A stretch of 42,332 bases of DNA, taken from NCBI GenBank assembly GCA_026415495.1, contig JAOAGZ010000014.1, positions 1 to 42,332 on the forward strand, given 5' to 3'. This stretch comes from Eximiradius proteiniborus. GTDB lineage: Bacteria > Bacteroidota > Ignavibacteria > Kapaibacteriales > UBA2268. Positions within the stretch are counted from its first letter, which is position 1. Every line of letters starts with the position of its first letter. The notes beneath the pieces are model-generated. The model was not told where the DNA came from and made no database searches. It was given only the letters and a program-made list of their open reading frames with translations. Position numbers and translations under genes: made by a program. Of the stretch, positions 7,878 to 15,798 are shown piece after piece.

Positions 7878-8848
7878 CAACTAAAGAGAAAATATTAGTT
7901 ACAGGAGTTGCAGGATTTATTGGCTCAAAAGTAGCTGAATTACTGCTAAAAAATGGATATTCCGTTGTTGGAGTTGATAATATTAATAATTATTACAGCC
8001 CGAAATTAAAATTTCATAGATTAAATTTATTACAAAATTTCTGTGATTTCCAGTTTTACAATATAGATGTTGAAAATTTTGTTGAACTTGAAGAACTATT
8101 TGCAAGCAATAAATTTGTTTCAGTAATTAATCTTGCAGCTCGTGCTGGAGTCCGTGCAAGTATCGAAAATCCATACATATATGTTAGCACAAATATTGTA
8201 GGCACTCTGAACCTTCTTGAATTAATGAGAAAGTATTCTATAAATAAATTTGTGCTTGCTTCGAGCAGTTCAGTTTATGCTGGTGAAAAAGTTCCTTTCA
8301 GGGAAAATATGCGGGTTGATTATCCTATTTCTCAATACGCTGCAACAAAAAAATCAGCCGAGTTGCTTTCATACACTTATCATCATCTATATGCGATTGA
8401 TGTTTCAGTTCTTCGGTTTTTCACTGTTTTCGGTCCGGCAGGACGTCCAGATATGAGCTACTTCCAGTTCATCGAAAAAATAAGAAAGGGTATTCCAATT
8501 ACAATTTATGGTGATGGTAGCCAGAAACGTGATTTTACATATATCGAAGATATTGCTAATGGTGTTCTTTCCTCTATGAAACCTCTTGGATATGAAATTA
8601 TTAATTTAGGTGGCGGGAGAAGCCCAGTCAGTATTAATTATATGATTGAACTCATCGAAAATACTTTGCATCGTAAAGCACTAATTGAATACCAACCTTT
8701 TAACAATGCAGATATGAGTGAAACAGGTGCTGATATTTCCAAAGCCAAGGTTCTCTTAGGATGGCAACCCGAAATTGACTTCGAAACAGGAATGAACAAT
8801 ACAATAAAATGGCACCTTCAAAATGAAAGTTTACTAAATAGCTTGTAG
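7874..8848 (+). CDS. NAD-dependent nucleotide-sugar epimerase, UDP-glucuronate 4-epimerase-like
   Basis: A short-chain dehydrogenase/reductase of the extended type that interconverts UDP-sugars, providing precursors for capsule or LPS. Residues 10-17 form the NAD loop TGVAGFIG. SSSSVYA (130-136) and Tyr155-x-x-x-Lys159 form the catalytic triad. The block VLRFFTVFGPAGRPDMSYF (179 onward) is close to the UDP-glucuronate 4-epimerase (CapI/LpsL) signature RFFTVYGPWGRPDM. The start is TTG at 7874, overlapping the upstream stop as TTGA; no ATG exists near the N-terminus, and the Rossmann fold needs this start. It is the last gene of the operon. Confidence 0.85.
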   Translation: MTTKEKILVTGVAGFIGSKVAELLLKNGYSVVGVDNINNYYSPKLKFHRLNLLQNFCDFQFYNIDVENFVELEELFASNKFVSVINLAARAGVRASIENPYIYVSTNIVGTLNLLELMRKYSINKFVLASSSSVYAGEKVPFRENMRVDYPISQYAATKKSAELLSYTYHHLYAIDVSVLRFFTVFGPAGRPDMSYFQFIEKIRKGIPITIYGDGSQKRDFTYIEDIANGVLSSMKPLGYEIINLGGGRSPVSINYMIELIENTLHRKALIEYQPFNNADMSETGADISKAKVLLGWQPEIDFETGMNNTIKWHLQNESLLNSL

Positions 8849-8884
8849 TAATATCTTACTTCTAAAAATCAATATCATTCAAAA

Positions 8885-10717
8885 TTATTCCAATAAAAAT
8901 ATTGAACCACTAAAGGCTTCGAGCAAGATCGAGTTCTCAACCTTTTGTCTTGTATGATTAACAATATTGAAATGATATATTTCTGTATCAATTTTTAATT
9001 CTTTGAGCAGCAATTCTAATTTCTCATTAGAATAGTTTGCTACACATAATATTTTCTTTTCAATCATAAAAGCCAGCAAATTTTCGCTGGTTTCAAGAAG
9101 TTTGAAATTTTCAAAATTAGTTATCTGAAAATGCAATTTCAAATATTTCAGGGCTAAATTAACTTGTTGAATGTAATAGATTAGATTATCTGAATTTGTC
9201 CAATCGAGTGCAATAGCTGAGAAAAGCGGAAGTCTTTCGGTCGGGAACTGCTTGATTTCATCTTCGGCAAACCCCAAGCCTGTATTTACAGGCATTCTCT
9301 CACCAAGTTCAAAACCATTGTGAATAAATTTAATAGACGGAAGAAAAGATAGAACTAACCAAATCATTTTTGAAAAATCAGTGCTACCTTCTCTACTTGC
9401 AGCACGTTTAGTATTATGATTTTCAGGTGTAAGGAAAAAATTTATCGGAAATTCTTTGTTTTCGAACTTACTAATTATTTCCTTCATTTTCAGGCAATTA
9501 TGGCTATCAAATGGAACATATCCTAATGCAGCATCGTATCCTTCCTCTTTTGATTTTGAAGTAACTGAGAAATTTTCTTCCCAAAATATAAAATCAGGCT
9601 TGATTTTTCTTGCGTGTTCAATAATAGATTTCATCAATTTATCGGGCATAGCGTGTCCCATATCTACCATAGCGCCATCTATTCCAAAATTATTAATATA
9701 ATATGGAACAATTTGTTTAATATGTTCCCAAAGAGAAGTGTTTTCATATTGTGGTTGTTGCAGAATTCGGTCATACATTCTCACTGTGTTGTAAGCTATA
9801 AAATTAAAATCAGGATGATTATGTAATTTCAGATAAGTTACATCAGTCCATAATGGTTGATTATCATCAGGAGGCCAATCAGCAAAAGCACTTGGAATTG
9901 TCAGTTGTTTCTCATCGTCTGTATATCCAATGATTTTACCATTTTTTGCATATAAAACTCTTCTTGGTGTTTTTGCGAACTTGTTTAGATAATTTGAACC
10001 TGGAAGTGGAAGATTATCAAAATCTCCAAGCTCAATCTTTTGCTTAATTAATTTTAGTGTTTCTTCGTCAAATTTTGGTGGACGAAATTCTTCTTCTGTG
10101 TCATATATCCAGTAAAACCATTCAGGATGATGCAAAGCAAGTTCGCTATCAATCGATGCAGTCCGAAAAACAAATTCCATTACTATTTTCATTCCAAGCA
10201 GCTTGGCGGCTTCAATAAAAGCTTTGAATTGCTGTTCTACTGTCATTTCAAGTAGTGGCTCGGCTAAGCTTTCGTCCAATTTGTATGGATTATTAATCGA
10301 ATAAGGGCTTCCTAAATTCCCTTTTTTTCCATATTTCCCAATAGAAGTAACGGGCAGTAAGTAAATAGTACCAACTCCTAACTTCTTTAAATAGGGGAGA
10401 ATAGTAATGCTTTTAAGAAATGTCCCTGTTTGACGTAAGGAATCAGTTGGAACATTGAGTAAATCGTTGCTACCCAAATGATCGAATGAAGTTGCATATC
10501 GAACAAATAGGTTATATACAATATCACAATCGGATGATTTATCTTTCGATAGTTCCAATATTCTATCTAAACGTTCAGAAAAAAAATCATAAGGATCAAC
10601 ATTGATTTTTCGAGTGCTATCTTTTTCAATCCAAAGTTCAGGAATAAAGTAATTATATTTATACTTTTTCCCCACATTATTTTTCAGTTTATTCCATAAA
10701 TAATTGAAATCAGTCAT
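8885..10717 (-). CDS. GH13 / GlgE-like alpha-glucan-active protein with altered catalytic motifs
   Basis: A 610-residue TIM-barrel protein of the alpha-amylase superfamily. Barrel landmarks are LGVGTIYLLPV (114-123), GNLGSPYSI (133-141), a region-I-like strand KIVMEFVF (177-184) followed by HHPEWFYW, GIDGAMVDMGHAMP (345-358, nucleophile position Asp352), FIFWEENF (377-383, acid/base Glu380 or 381) and FFLTPENHNTKRAA (427-440). The pattern SPYSI ... HPEWF resembles GlgE and related maltosyltransferases more than plain amylases. Three canonical residues differ: the Arg two before the nucleophile is Met350, region I lacks the DxxxNH pattern, and the usual NHD is Asn-His-Asn435. No signal peptide, so cytoplasmic. 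Glycogen or trehalose metabolism is likely; hydrolase versus transferase cannot be decided. Confidence 0.7.
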   Translation of the reverse strand: MTDFNYLWNKLKNNVGKKYKYNYFIPELWIEKDSTRKINVDPYDFFSERLDRILELSKDKSSDCDIVYNLFVRYATSFDHLGSNDLLNVPTDSLRQTGTFLKSITILPYLKKLGVGTIYLLPVTSIGKYGKKGNLGSPYSINNPYKLDESLAEPLLEMTVEQQFKAFIEAAKLLGMKIVMEFVFRTASIDSELALHHPEWFYWIYDTEEEFRPPKFDEETLKLIKQKIELGDFDNLPLPGSNYLNKFAKTPRRVLYAKNGKIIGYTDDEKQLTIPSAFADWPPDDNQPLWTDVTYLKLHNHPDFNFIAYNTVRMYDRILQQPQYENTSLWEHIKQIVPYYINNFGIDGAMVDMGHAMPDKLMKSIIEHARKIKPDFIFWEENFSVTSKSKEEGYDAALGYVPFDSHNCLKMKEIISKFENKEFPINFFLTPENHNTKRAASREGSTDFSKMIWLVLSFLPSIKFIHNGFELGERMPVNTGLGFAEDEIKQFPTERLPLFSAIALDWTNSDNLIYYIQQVNLALKYLKLHFQITNFENFKLLETSENLLAFMIEKKILCVANYSNEKLELLLKELKIDTEIYHFNIVNHTRQKVENSILLEAFSGSIFLLE

Positions 10718-10790
10718 ATTAAATTTTTATTTTGATGAAAAAAAATTTATTCATATTTTACTTAAAATTTCCATATTTAAAGGAGAATTT

Positions 10791-11321
10791 ATGAAAATTT
10801 TCAGATTTATACTAATTGTAATAGGTATATTTATTTTCTTATTGTTTGCAATTCCTTTTTTCCTTCCAAATCAAGCATATTCCGAAAGAGAGATAGTAAT
10901 AAATCAACCAATAGACAGTGTTTATTATTATTTGTTGGATTTAGAGAACTTTAAAGATTGGAATCCGTGGACTGATATGGAAAAAGATTTAGTGCTTTCT
11001 GTAACTAACAACAACAGGGATGTTGGCTCCAAAATTGAATGGGAGGGAGATTCTTTGGGTTCAGGTTATTTGGAACGTATTGAATTACAACAAAACAAAT
11101 TATTAAAATCAAAAATTGTTTTCATCAAACCTTGGAAAAGTGAGGCAAACGATATAATGCATTTTGAAAAAATAAGCGAAAATAGCACAAAAGTTCGATG
11201 GGGAATGCAAATGGAACTCGATTACCCGTTTGGAAGATATTTTAACTTTTTCTATGACGATATGGTTGGAAAAGATCACGAAAAAGGACTTGCTAAAATT
11301 AAAGAACTTTTAGAAAAATAG
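10791..11321 (+). CDS. Membrane-anchored SRPBCC (polyketide cyclase/START-like) protein
   Basis: 176 residues starting at the ATG at 10791, which has a strong AGGAG (10781-10785) six bases upstream; longer readings from 10704 lack such a site and prepend non-family sequence. One N-terminal membrane segment (about 5-24, IFRFILIVIGIFIFLLFAIPFF) is followed by an SRPBCC domain that opens with EREIVINQPIDSVYYYLLDLENFKDWNPW and ends with a helix containing GKDHEKGLAKIKELL. This polyketide_cyc2 fold binds hydrophobic ligands in a deep pocket; the ligand is unknown. It is divergent from the GH13-like gene with a 73-bp spacer and converges on trxB across a terminator. Confidence 0.75.
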   Translation: MKIFRFILIVIGIFIFLLFAIPFFLPNQAYSEREIVINQPIDSVYYYLLDLENFKDWNPWTDMEKDLVLSVTNNNRDVGSKIEWEGDSLGSGYLERIELQQNKLLKSKIVFIKPWKSEANDIMHFEKISENSTKVRWGMQMELDYPFGRYFNFFYDDMVGKDHEKGLAKIKELLEK

Positions 11322-11346
11322 CAGGGACACTTTGTAGCATCCCTGC
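11321..11346. terminator. Intrinsic terminator between the SRPBCC gene and trxB
   Basis: Stem GCAGGGA (11321-11327) with TCCCTGC (11340-11346) and a 12-nt loop. Read on the minus strand it is followed by TATTTTTCTA, a good U-rich tail, so it mainly serves trxB. The left arm overlaps the last base of the SRPBCC stop codon. Confidence 0.75.
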
Positions 11347-11360
11347 TTGATATTATAGAA

Positions 11361-12308
11361 TTATTCTAATGGATTTGCGTTTAACCAACGTTCGCAATCA
11401 ATCGCAGCCATACATCCACTTCCGGCAGCTGTTACTGCCTGTCTGTAAACGTGATCCTGCACATCACCACAAGCAAAAACACCAGGAATATTTGTATAAG
11501 TTGATTTGCCCTCAGTAATGATATATCCATTCTCATCTAAATTTATAATATTTGTGAAAATATCTGTATTTGGTTTATGTCCGATAGCAATAAATACTCC
11601 ATCTGCAGCATGTTCTGATATTTCATTTGTTTTAACATTTCTTACTTTAATTCCGGTGAGCGACTTTATTCCGTTTTTTTCTTCACCAAGAAACTCTTCA
11701 ACAACTGAATCTAAAATTAAACTAATTTTCGGATTAGATTTTGCTCTATCCACCATAATTTTCGAGGCTCTGAATTCATTGCGACGGTGAATTACTGTAA
11801 CCGATGAAGCATGGTTAGTAAGATAAATTGCTTCTTCCAGAGCAGTATCTCCGCCACCTACCACAAATACTTTTTTACCACGATAAAAGAAACCATCGCA
11901 AGTCGCACATGCCGAAATACCAGCACCCCAATATTTTTGTTCAGAAGGTAATCCAAGTAACTTCGCTGATGCACCGGTTGCAATTATTACCGCTTTACTT
12001 TTGAATTCTTTTCCATTAGCTGTATGAATTGTAAATGGTCTCTTTGAAAAATCTACTTTTGTTGCTATTTCGAATACAGTTTCGGCACCAAAACGTTGAG
12101 CCTGACGACGGAAAATATCCATCATTTCCGGACCTTGAACACCGTTTTCAAAACCAGGGAAATTTTCAACTTCCGTTGTAATTGTTAGCTGCCCTCCTGG
12201 TTGCAAACCTTCCAGAACTACTACTTTTAAATTAGCTCTGCTTGCATATAGTGCAGCTGTAAGTCCTGCCGGACCACTTCCTAATACTACAACATCATAC
12301 ATTTCCAT
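11361..12308 (-). CDS. trxB: Thioredoxin reductase (NADPH)
   Basis: A flavoprotein that reduces thioredoxin with NADPH. The 315 residues show the FAD site GSGPAGLTAALYASRA (10-25), the redox-active CATC (134-137) in ISACATCDGFFYRGK, the NADPH motif GGGDTALEEA (151-160), the IIATGA element and the C-terminal FAD motif GVFACGDVQD. All catalytic residues are present. A second in-frame ATG at 12302 could be the true start; AAAGGTAG upstream fits either. No thioredoxin gene is in the window. It is transcribed away from the OmpA/TSP3 gene. Confidence 0.96.
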   Translation of the reverse strand: MEMYDVVVLGSGPAGLTAALYASRANLKVVVLEGLQPGGQLTITTEVENFPGFENGVQGPEMMDIFRRQAQRFGAETVFEIATKVDFSKRPFTIHTANGKEFKSKAVIIATGASAKLLGLPSEQKYWGAGISACATCDGFFYRGKKVFVVGGGDTALEEAIYLTNHASSVTVIHRRNEFRASKIMVDRAKSNPKISLILDSVVEEFLGEEKNGIKSLTGIKVRNVKTNEISEHAADGVFIAIGHKPNTDIFTNIINLDENGYIITEGKSTYTNIPGVFACGDVQDHVYRQAVTAAGSGCMAAIDCERWLNANPLE

Positions 12309-12442
12309 AAACTACCTTTAATTAATCAAATTATTAACAAAATACAAGATAGAGACGACTAAGTTTATTTTTTCGCTTTTACAATATTACTATTTGACTA
12401 CGTCTATTTTTTTGCAGTATGTTCAATGTTCTTCAATTCAAT

Positions 12443-14617
12443 ATGAAAAAAATCTATTTTTACACGATAATTACACTTCTCCCTCTTTACTCATTGTTTT
12501 CTCAAAGCGAGGGTGGGCGATTTTCTGTAGGATTTCTTTATGGTTTAAACAAATATTGGGGCGATTTTACTGACAATCAATTTTGGATGGCAGGCGACCT
12601 CACAATGCGTCTTAATTTAACGTCTTCATTTTCTTTGCAAGGTACGTTTAATTTAGGACAAGTTCGCTATAAAACCGACGAAAAAGTTCTGCAAAAATAT
12701 CCCGAGTATTTCGGCAATAATGCTCAAATTGGAGACTTCTATCCTAATACTACCATAAGAATTCGCGATATGAATTCTATTCGTTGGATGAGTGGCGACA
12801 TTACTGCTTCTGTTAATTTATTTCCTACACAAAGTTTAGTGCCATATTTGTTCGGTGGTGTAGGCTTTATGAATTGGGAGCCTAAAGCTGGAAATACTGG
12901 TTATGGTGGTGCTTTGCCAAACAATCAAAGTAATACATATGACAAAAATAAAATTATCTTTCCTGTTGGTCTTGGTTTCGAAATTTATCTCACAGATGAT
13001 TTGGTTTTTAATGCAAAAGGAACTTACCGTTTTGGAATGAGTGAATATTTTGACGATTTATCAAAGAAAGAAGCTTCCAATGCAAGTTCATCAGCCGATC
13101 AATTAGTTAATTTCGGTCTCGGATTTTCGTATTATGTTTTTGGAGTTGCTGATTACGACAAAGATGGACTTAGTAATTCAAGAGAAAGAGCATTAGGAAC
13201 AGATCCTCGAAATCCAGACACTGATGGCGACGGTATTAACGATGGTGATGAAGTGTTGATTTATTACACAGATCCTCGGAAACCAGATACAGATGGCGAT
13301 GGTCTTACTGATTATGATGAAATATATACATATAAAACTTCTCCAATTAAATATGATACCGACGGCGATGGACTTGGAGACGGGGAAGAGATTGCAAGGA
13401 AAACCGATCCGTTAAAATATGATACAGATGGTGATAGGCTTGGAGATGGTGATGAAGTATTGAAATTTAAAACTGATCCACTTAATCCGGATACAGATGG
13501 TGATGGCTTAACCGATGGCGATGAAGTAAAAATATATTCAACCAATCCGCTAAGTCGCGATACGGATGGAGAAGGTGTTTCTGATGGCGATGAAGTTCTT
13601 ACTTATAAAACTAATCCGCTTAAGTCGGATACAGACGGTGATGAGCTTACAGATTATGAAGAAATCTTTATTTACAAGACCGACCCACTTAATCCGGATA
13701 CAGACAGTGATGGACTAACTGATGGCGATGAAGTCAAAGTATATAAGACTAATCCTTTAGTAATTGATACTGATAACGATGGGATCTCTGATGGTGATGA
13801 AGTATTAAAATACAAGACAAATCCGTTACTTGCTGATACTGACAACGATAAGTTAAACGATTACGATGAAATATTTGTTTACAAAACTGATCCAACAAAT
13901 CGCGATACCGATAGCGATAAGATTTCTGATGGCGACGAAATACTTGTTTATAAAACTAATCCATTGAAAATTGACACCGATAATGATGGACTATCAGATT
14001 ACGACGAGATATTTGTCTATAAAACCGATCCTATTAATTCAGATACTGACAACGATAAACTTACAGATGGTGATGAAGTATTAAAAGTCAAAACTGATCC
14101 ACTAAATCCTGATACAGATGGCGATAAAATAATTGATGGAGAAGACGACTGCCCACTTGCTCCCGGTGTGCCTTCTGATGTGAAAGGCAAAAATGGTTGT
14201 CCTGAACCTCCAAAAATTGGAACAAAAACAGACTTCCCGGATATTCTATTTATTGTGAATACTGATTTGTTTAATTTCGAATACCCAGGAACAATTCGAA
14301 ATCTTATGAGGTTACTTGAATACATTAATCAGTGCGATAGCTTGCAAGTATCAATTGAAGGGCATGCATCCGAAGAAGGAAATCCAAAGCGTAACCAGGG
14401 ATTGTCTGATTTACGTGCTAAAAAAGTGCGTCAATGGCTAATAGAACAAGGTGTTTCAGAATATAAAATTGCAAGAACAATAGGCTTCGGTTCATCGAAA
14501 CCGAAAATTCAAGAACCAAAGGGTGCTTCTCTGAAAAAAATATCTCGTGATGAACTTGAAAACATTCGTAAACAAAACCGAAGAATAACAATAGAAGTCG
14601 TTCGAACATGTGATTGA
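12443..14617 (+). CDS. OmpA-family outer-membrane protein with bacterial TSP3 calcium-binding repeats
   Basis: The likely start is the ATG at 12443 (MKKIYFYTIITLLPLYSLFSQ, a clear signal peptide), eight codons inside the longest reading frame. Domain order in the precursor of about 724 residues: an N-terminal beta-barrel of OmpA type (to about residue 230; VGFLYGLNKYWGDF, LVPYLFGGVGFMNW, FGLGFSYYVFG), then about 15 Asp-rich TSP3 repeats, then DDCPLAPG, and a C-terminal OmpA peptidoglycan-binding domain (GHASEEGNPKRNQGLSDLRAKKV) followed by a short basic end. In that motif the usual GHTD Asp is Ser, a common variant in this phylum; the Asn and Arg that bind diaminopimelate are retained. The protein presumably tethers the outer membrane to the cell wall with a calcium-stiffened linker. 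A transcription terminator follows the stop. Confidence 0.88.
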   Translation: MKKIYFYTIITLLPLYSLFSQSEGGRFSVGFLYGLNKYWGDFTDNQFWMAGDLTMRLNLTSSFSLQGTFNLGQVRYKTDEKVLQKYPEYFGNNAQIGDFYPNTTIRIRDMNSIRWMSGDITASVNLFPTQSLVPYLFGGVGFMNWEPKAGNTGYGGALPNNQSNTYDKNKIIFPVGLGFEIYLTDDLVFNAKGTYRFGMSEYFDDLSKKEASNASSSADQLVNFGLGFSYYVFGVADYDKDGLSNSRERALGTDPRNPDTDGDGINDGDEVLIYYTDPRKPDTDGDGLTDYDEIYTYKTSPIKYDTDGDGLGDGEEIARKTDPLKYDTDGDRLGDGDEVLKFKTDPLNPDTDGDGLTDGDEVKIYSTNPLSRDTDGEGVSDGDEVLTYKTNPLKSDTDGDELTDYEEIFIYKTDPLNPDTDSDGLTDGDEVKVYKTNPLVIDTDNDGISDGDEVLKYKTNPLLADTDNDKLNDYDEIFVYKTDPTNRDTDSDKISDGDEILVYKTNPLKIDTDNDGLSDYDEIFVYKTDPINSDTDNDKLTDGDEVLKVKTDPLNPDTDGDKIIDGEDDCPLAPGVPSDVKGKNGCPEPPKIGTKTDFPDILFIVNTDLFNFEYPGTIRNLMRLLEYINQCDSLQVSIEGHASEEGNPKRNQGLSDLRAKKVRQWLIEQGVSEYKIARTIGFGSSKPKIQEPKGASLKKISRDELENIRKQNRRITIEVVRTCD
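13157..14155 (+). repeat. About 15 tandem 69-bp units (23-residue TSP3_bac repeats)
   Basis: Each unit encodes a pattern like DTDGDGLTDGDEVxxYKTDPLNP, with Asp at fixed positions for calcium binding. All units are 23 residues except the first (20), the fourth (22) and the last, which is cut short. Two subtypes are seen: most have DGDEV (or DGEEI/DGDEI), while units 3, 8, 11 and 13 have DYDEI or DYEEI. Units share much identity at DNA level, which makes the region prone to copy-number change. Confidence 0.92.
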
Positions 14618-14655
14618 GAAAAGAGCTTCATTAATCAGTTGATATTTAACAAAAG

Positions 14656-14685
14656 AAAAATCCCCGAAAATTATCGGGGATTTTT
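14656..14685. terminator. Bidirectional intrinsic terminator between the OmpA/TSP3 gene and buk
   Basis: Perfect stem AAAAATCCCCG (14656-14666) with CGGGGATTTTT (14675-14685) and an 8-nt loop. A-runs on one side and T-runs on the other let it work in both directions, as expected between convergent genes. Confidence 0.92.
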
Positions 14686-14714
14686 CATTAAAATTATGGC
14701 TGATTTTTTCAAGA

Positions 14715-15788
14715 TTATTTATATTCTTTAATTTCAATTTCGCCTTTAATACCGTAGTAAACACCTTCGGATAATGCTTGCATTTCATCTTCGCCAGGGT
14801 ACAAATGAACTGGTGCAATAAATTTAACGTGTTCAGTTAAATATTCAGTAAGAGGCTTGGAACGAGCCATACCACCGGTTATCAGAATAGCGTCCACTTT
14901 CCCAGAAACTACTGGAGCAAGCGAACCAATTTCTCTTGCAACTTGATATGCCATAGCAAAAAATACTTTGCGGGCTTCTTCATCATTTTTTTCTAATGCC
15001 CGAATTTCAACTTCATATGCATCATTTGTATCAAGATATGCAACAAATCCGCCTTTCCCGGTAATCATTTTTTTTACTTCTTGTAGTTCATATTTACCAG
15101 AATAACAAAGACTTACCAAGTCGCCAACTGGCAACGAACCAGAACGCTCCGGTGAGAATGGACCATCTCCGTCTAATGCATTATTAACTTCAATCACTTT
15201 ACCGTTTTTATGCAAGCCGACAGAAATACCACCACCAAGATGAACCACAATAAGTGTAAGTTCATTATAGTTCTTGGAATGTTCACGTGCAAAACGTCTT
15301 GCTACTGCCTTTTGATTTAAAGCGTGAAATATGCTTCTTCTTGGCAACAAAGGATGTCCCGAAAATCTTGCTAATTCATCAAGTTCATCTACTACAACAG
15401 GGTCTACAATAAATGCATTATCTTCGCAGCCAGCAGCTTTAGCAATTTCGTAAGCAATAAGTCCACCAAGATTAGATGCATGCTCTCCCTGTAAACCTTT
15501 TTTAAGGTCGTCTATCATTGTTTGATTAACCCGATACACTCCACCAGGAATTGGCTTGAGCAGTCCACCACGTCCAACTACGGCGTCAAAAGAATGAACA
15601 TCAACACCATTCTTTTCAAGAAATTCTAAAATAACTTTTTTTCTGAAATCATATTGGTCAATAATTTTATTAAATGGTGATAATTCTTCTGTACTATGTT
15701 TTAAATTCTGGACAAAAACAGGATTTAAATCCTCATATACAGCTATCTTTGTTGAAGTTGAACCAGGATTAATTGATAATATTTGCAT
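14715..15788 (-). CDS. buk: Butyrate kinase
   Basis: Catalyses butyryl phosphate + ADP to butyrate + ATP (or the branched-chain equivalents), a substrate-level phosphorylation step. The 357-residue length is normal for the family. The ASKHA ATPase fold is visible: NPGSTSTKIAVYED (7-20, phosphate 1 loop), VVGRGGLLKPIPGGVYRVN, the central VVHLGGGISVGLHKNGKVIEVNNALDGDGPFSPERSGSLP region and the adenosine motif ILITGGMARS near the C-terminus. AGGAG precedes the ATG. It lies 10 bp after ptb in the same operon. Specificity for isobutyrate, 2-methylbutyrate or isovalerate cannot be excluded. Confidence 0.93.
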   Translation of the reverse strand: MQILSINPGSTSTKIAVYEDLNPVFVQNLKHSTEELSPFNKIIDQYDFRKKVILEFLEKNGVDVHSFDAVVGRGGLLKPIPGGVYRVNQTMIDDLKKGLQGEHASNLGGLIAYEIAKAAGCEDNAFIVDPVVVDELDELARFSGHPLLPRRSIFHALNQKAVARRFAREHSKNYNELTLIVVHLGGGISVGLHKNGKVIEVNNALDGDGPFSPERSGSLPVGDLVSLCYSGKYELQEVKKMITGKGGFVAYLDTNDAYEVEIRALEKNDEEARKVFFAMAYQVAREIGSLAPVVSGKVDAILITGGMARSKPLTEYLTEHVKFIAPVHLYPGEDEMQALSEGVYYGIKGEIEIKEYK

Positions 15789-15798
15789 AATTACTCTC

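Noticed and set aside
10704-10790. Longer N-terminal reading of the SRPBCC gene
   Set aside because: The added residues overlap the GH13-like start region, and the ATG at 10791 has a strong AGGAG; the longer form is not supported.
12340-12415. An imperfect inverted repeat (AGACGACTA ... GACTACGTCT) between trxB and the OmpA/TSP3 gene
   Set aside because: The arms do not pair cleanly (an inserted base and mismatches), so I do not claim an operator.
13312-14325. Ser/Pro-rich antisense reading frames opposite the TSP3 repeats
   Set aside because: They mirror the Asp/Gly repeat codons on the other strand; a composition artefact.
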